Of a stretch of 6,382 nucleotides of DNA, positions 5,035 through 6,382 are shown piece after piece. The stretch comes from an uncultured Granulosicoccaceae bacterium. GTDB lineage: Bacteria; Pseudomonadota; Gammaproteobacteria; JABXHR01. The notes beneath the pieces were generated by a model. The model had not been told where the DNA came from. It saw only the letters and a program-made list of their open reading frames with translations, and searched no databases. The position numbers were made by a program, and so were the translations under genes. The stretch covers positions 1 to 6,382 of the forward strand of contig CAKZUS010000219.1 of the NCBI GenBank assembly GCA_937921805.1. The letters are read 5' to 3'. Within the stretch, counting starts at the first letter, position 1. The number at the start of each line of letters is the position of its first letter.

Positions 5035-6382
5035 ATGACTGTGATCGAACACTTTATGATTCCGCTTGCCGACGGTACTCGTCTGGCGGCACGGCTGTGG
5101 CTGCCCGAAGGGGTGGCGTTAGAGAGCGGGGCACAGCAAGTCCCCGCCATTTTAGAGGCCCTGCCTTATCGCAAGCGCGATCAGACGTCTGCGCGCGATG
5201 AGTCGACGTATCCCGTCTTCGCGGCGGCGGGTTATGCGGGGTTGCGGGTCGATTTTCGTGGCAATGGCGAGAGCGATGGGGTCATGGACGACGAATACAC
5301 GCCAGCGGAATTGGCCGACTGCATGGCGATGGTCGAGTGGTTGGCAGCGCAGCCTTGGTGCGATGGCAATGTCGGGATGATGGGTATTTCTTGGGGCGGA
5401 TTCAACGCTTTGCAAACAGCAGCGTTGGCGCCGCCTGCACTGAAAGCGGTGATTTCTCTGTGCTCGACGGTCGATCGTTACGCCGATGATATTCACTACA
5501 AGGGAGGCGCAGAGATGGGGACGAACCTCGGCTGGGCGTCGACGATGCTGTGCTATGGGTCTCGTCCCCCCGATCCGGCGCTGGTGGGAGAAGGCTGGCG
5601 CGAGCAATGGCTCACTAGACTGGCGCAACTGCCGTGGCTGATGCCCACTTGGCTTGCACATCGCGACCGTGACGCGTACTGGGAGCAGGGGTCTATTTGC
5701 GAAGACTACAGCGCGGTTCAGGCTAAGGTCGTAGCCATCGGAGGCTGGGCCGATGGGTATCACAACACCCCACCGGCAGTGCTGGAGAACCTCGCCGACA
5801 GCCAAGCGATCAATGGACCCTGGACGCACAAATACCCGCATTTTGCTTGGCCTAAGCCGCGTATGGATTTTCATGCGGTCGCGCTGGCGTGGTGGGACCG
5901 CTGGCTCAAGGGCAAAGCAGGCGAGGCGGCGCCCGATTACCGCGTATTTGTCAGCGAAAACATCGACCCTACGGCCTCGCGGGCGCACTGTGCGGGCCAC
6001 TGGGTCGGCCTCAGCCGCGAGGCGTATCGCACTGCTGAGCGCCAACAGTGGCGCGCTAAAGACGGTGTTTTGTTGCTGTCTTCTGCAACGGACCAGGAGA
6101 CGGGCCAAGCAGCGGGCCATCACACAACGGCCTCATCCGAGGCGGTGCAGTCTCTACATAGCCCACTGGACCATGGCACCAGGGCGGGGGAATATTTCCC
6201 GCTAGCACCAGGAGGGGATTTGCCGGGCAATCAAGCCCACGACCTCTCCGGCGCTTTGGTCTCCACCAGCGCGCCTTTGACGCAGCCGCTGTGTCTGGCG
6301 GGGCGAAGCACTGTGCGGCTAAGAGTCGCGTCTAACCAGGCCCAAGGTCGTGTGATCGCACGCCTTCACGACGTTTTGCCCA
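5035..6382 (+). CDS. CocE/NonD-family alpha/beta hydrolase (S15-like), 3' end cut by window
   Basis: 449 codons are visible and the frame is open to the right edge. The start ATG 5035 has GAGG at 5025-5028, 6 bases upstream, and the protein begins as the family does, with HFMIPLADGTRLAARLWLP. The alpha/beta hydrolase core shows LPYRKRD with Y45 at the position of the oxyanion-hole tyrosine of cocaine esterase, RVDFRGNGESDG, the nucleophile elbow GISWGG (S119), the acid in GGWADGYH (D240) and the histidine in GPWTHKYPH (H265), then WWDRWLKG. The triad is complete, so it is probably active. Residues from about 290 lead into the jelly-roll (X-Pro dipeptidyl-peptidase C-terminal-like) domain, which is incomplete; full proteins have about 550-680 residues. 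Relatives hydrolyse esters, amides or N-terminal peptides; the substrate is not predictable. No signal peptide is seen, so it is probably cytoplasmic. It is divergent from the NTF2-like gene. Confidence 0.92.
   Translation, partial: MTVIEHFMIPLADGTRLAARLWLPEGVALESGAQQVPAILEALPYRKRDQTSARDESTYPVFAAAGYAGLRVDFRGNGESDGVMDDEYTPAELADCMAMVEWLAAQPWCDGNVGMMGISWGGFNALQTAALAPPALKAVISLCSTVDRYADDIHYKGGAEMGTNLGWASTMLCYGSRPPDPALVGEGWREQWLTRLAQLPWLMPTWLAHRDRDAYWEQGSICEDYSAVQAKVVAIGGWADGYHNTPPAVLENLADSQAINGPWTHKYPHFAWPKPRMDFHAVALAWWDRWLKGKAGEAAPDYRVFVSENIDPTASRAHCAGHWVGLSREAYRTAERQQWRAKDGVLLLSSATDQETGQAAGHHTTASSEAVQSLHSPLDHGTRAGEYFPLAPGGDLPGNQAHDLSGALVSTSAPLTQPLCLAGRSTVRLRVASNQAQGRVIARLHDVLP

Noticed and set aside
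5152..6123. Open frame of 323 codons on the minus strand opposite the hydrolase
   Set aside because: The + strand encodes a hydrolase with an intact catalytic triad across this stretch; the antisense product is arginine-rich and of low complexity, as is typical of a shadow frame.

Overview
The window looks like part of a gammaproteobacterial chromosome. The best evidence is the dihydroxy-acid dehydratase IlvD: it is 616 residues, the length I recall for the E. coli enzyme, and nearly every motif matches from its first residues to its last. The genus cannot be named from this sequence. Sampled lines of ilvD are about 60% G+C.

Layout, left to right. Positions 2-220 hold the last 72 codons of a MAPEG-family membrane protein (+). 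A perfect 12-bp hairpin follows at 241-270 and overlaps the ribosome binding site of a small membrane-anchored or exported protein of unknown function (278-646, +). A weaker unknown gene of 84 codons is at 703-957 (+). ilvD (1001-2851, +) follows, with a possible extended -10 promoter just in front of it. It is the only branched-chain amino acid gene visible. A GC-rich hairpin at 2864-2890 separates it from convergent genes.

Positions 2900-4823 carry four genes, all on the minus strand. In transcription order they are an NTF2/SnoaL-like protein (4434-4823), a short NAD-dependent epimerase/dehydratase-type protein (3737-4327), a small conserved protein broken by an in-frame amber codon (3383-3706), and a gamma-glutamylcyclotransferase/AIG2-like protein (2900-3244). 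From about 2930 to 4430 the base composition drops to roughly 40-45% G+C in sampled lines. Together with the broken gene and the short epimerase, this suggests acquired DNA that is partly decaying. The NTF2-like gene is back near 55-58% G+C and may belong to the host backbone.

From 5035 to the right edge runs a CocE/NonD-type alpha/beta hydrolase (+) with a complete catalytic triad but without its C-terminal end. It is divergent from the NTF2-like gene. The 211-bp gap between them contains a small palindrome and a terminator-like hairpin with a T6 tract on the + strand, which could be a leader attenuator or a relic.

No RNA genes, CRISPR arrays, insertion sequences or integron recombination sites were recognised. 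I found no convincing new multi-gene system. The observations most worth following are the amber-interrupted small gene and the hairpin over the ribosome binding site at 241-272.
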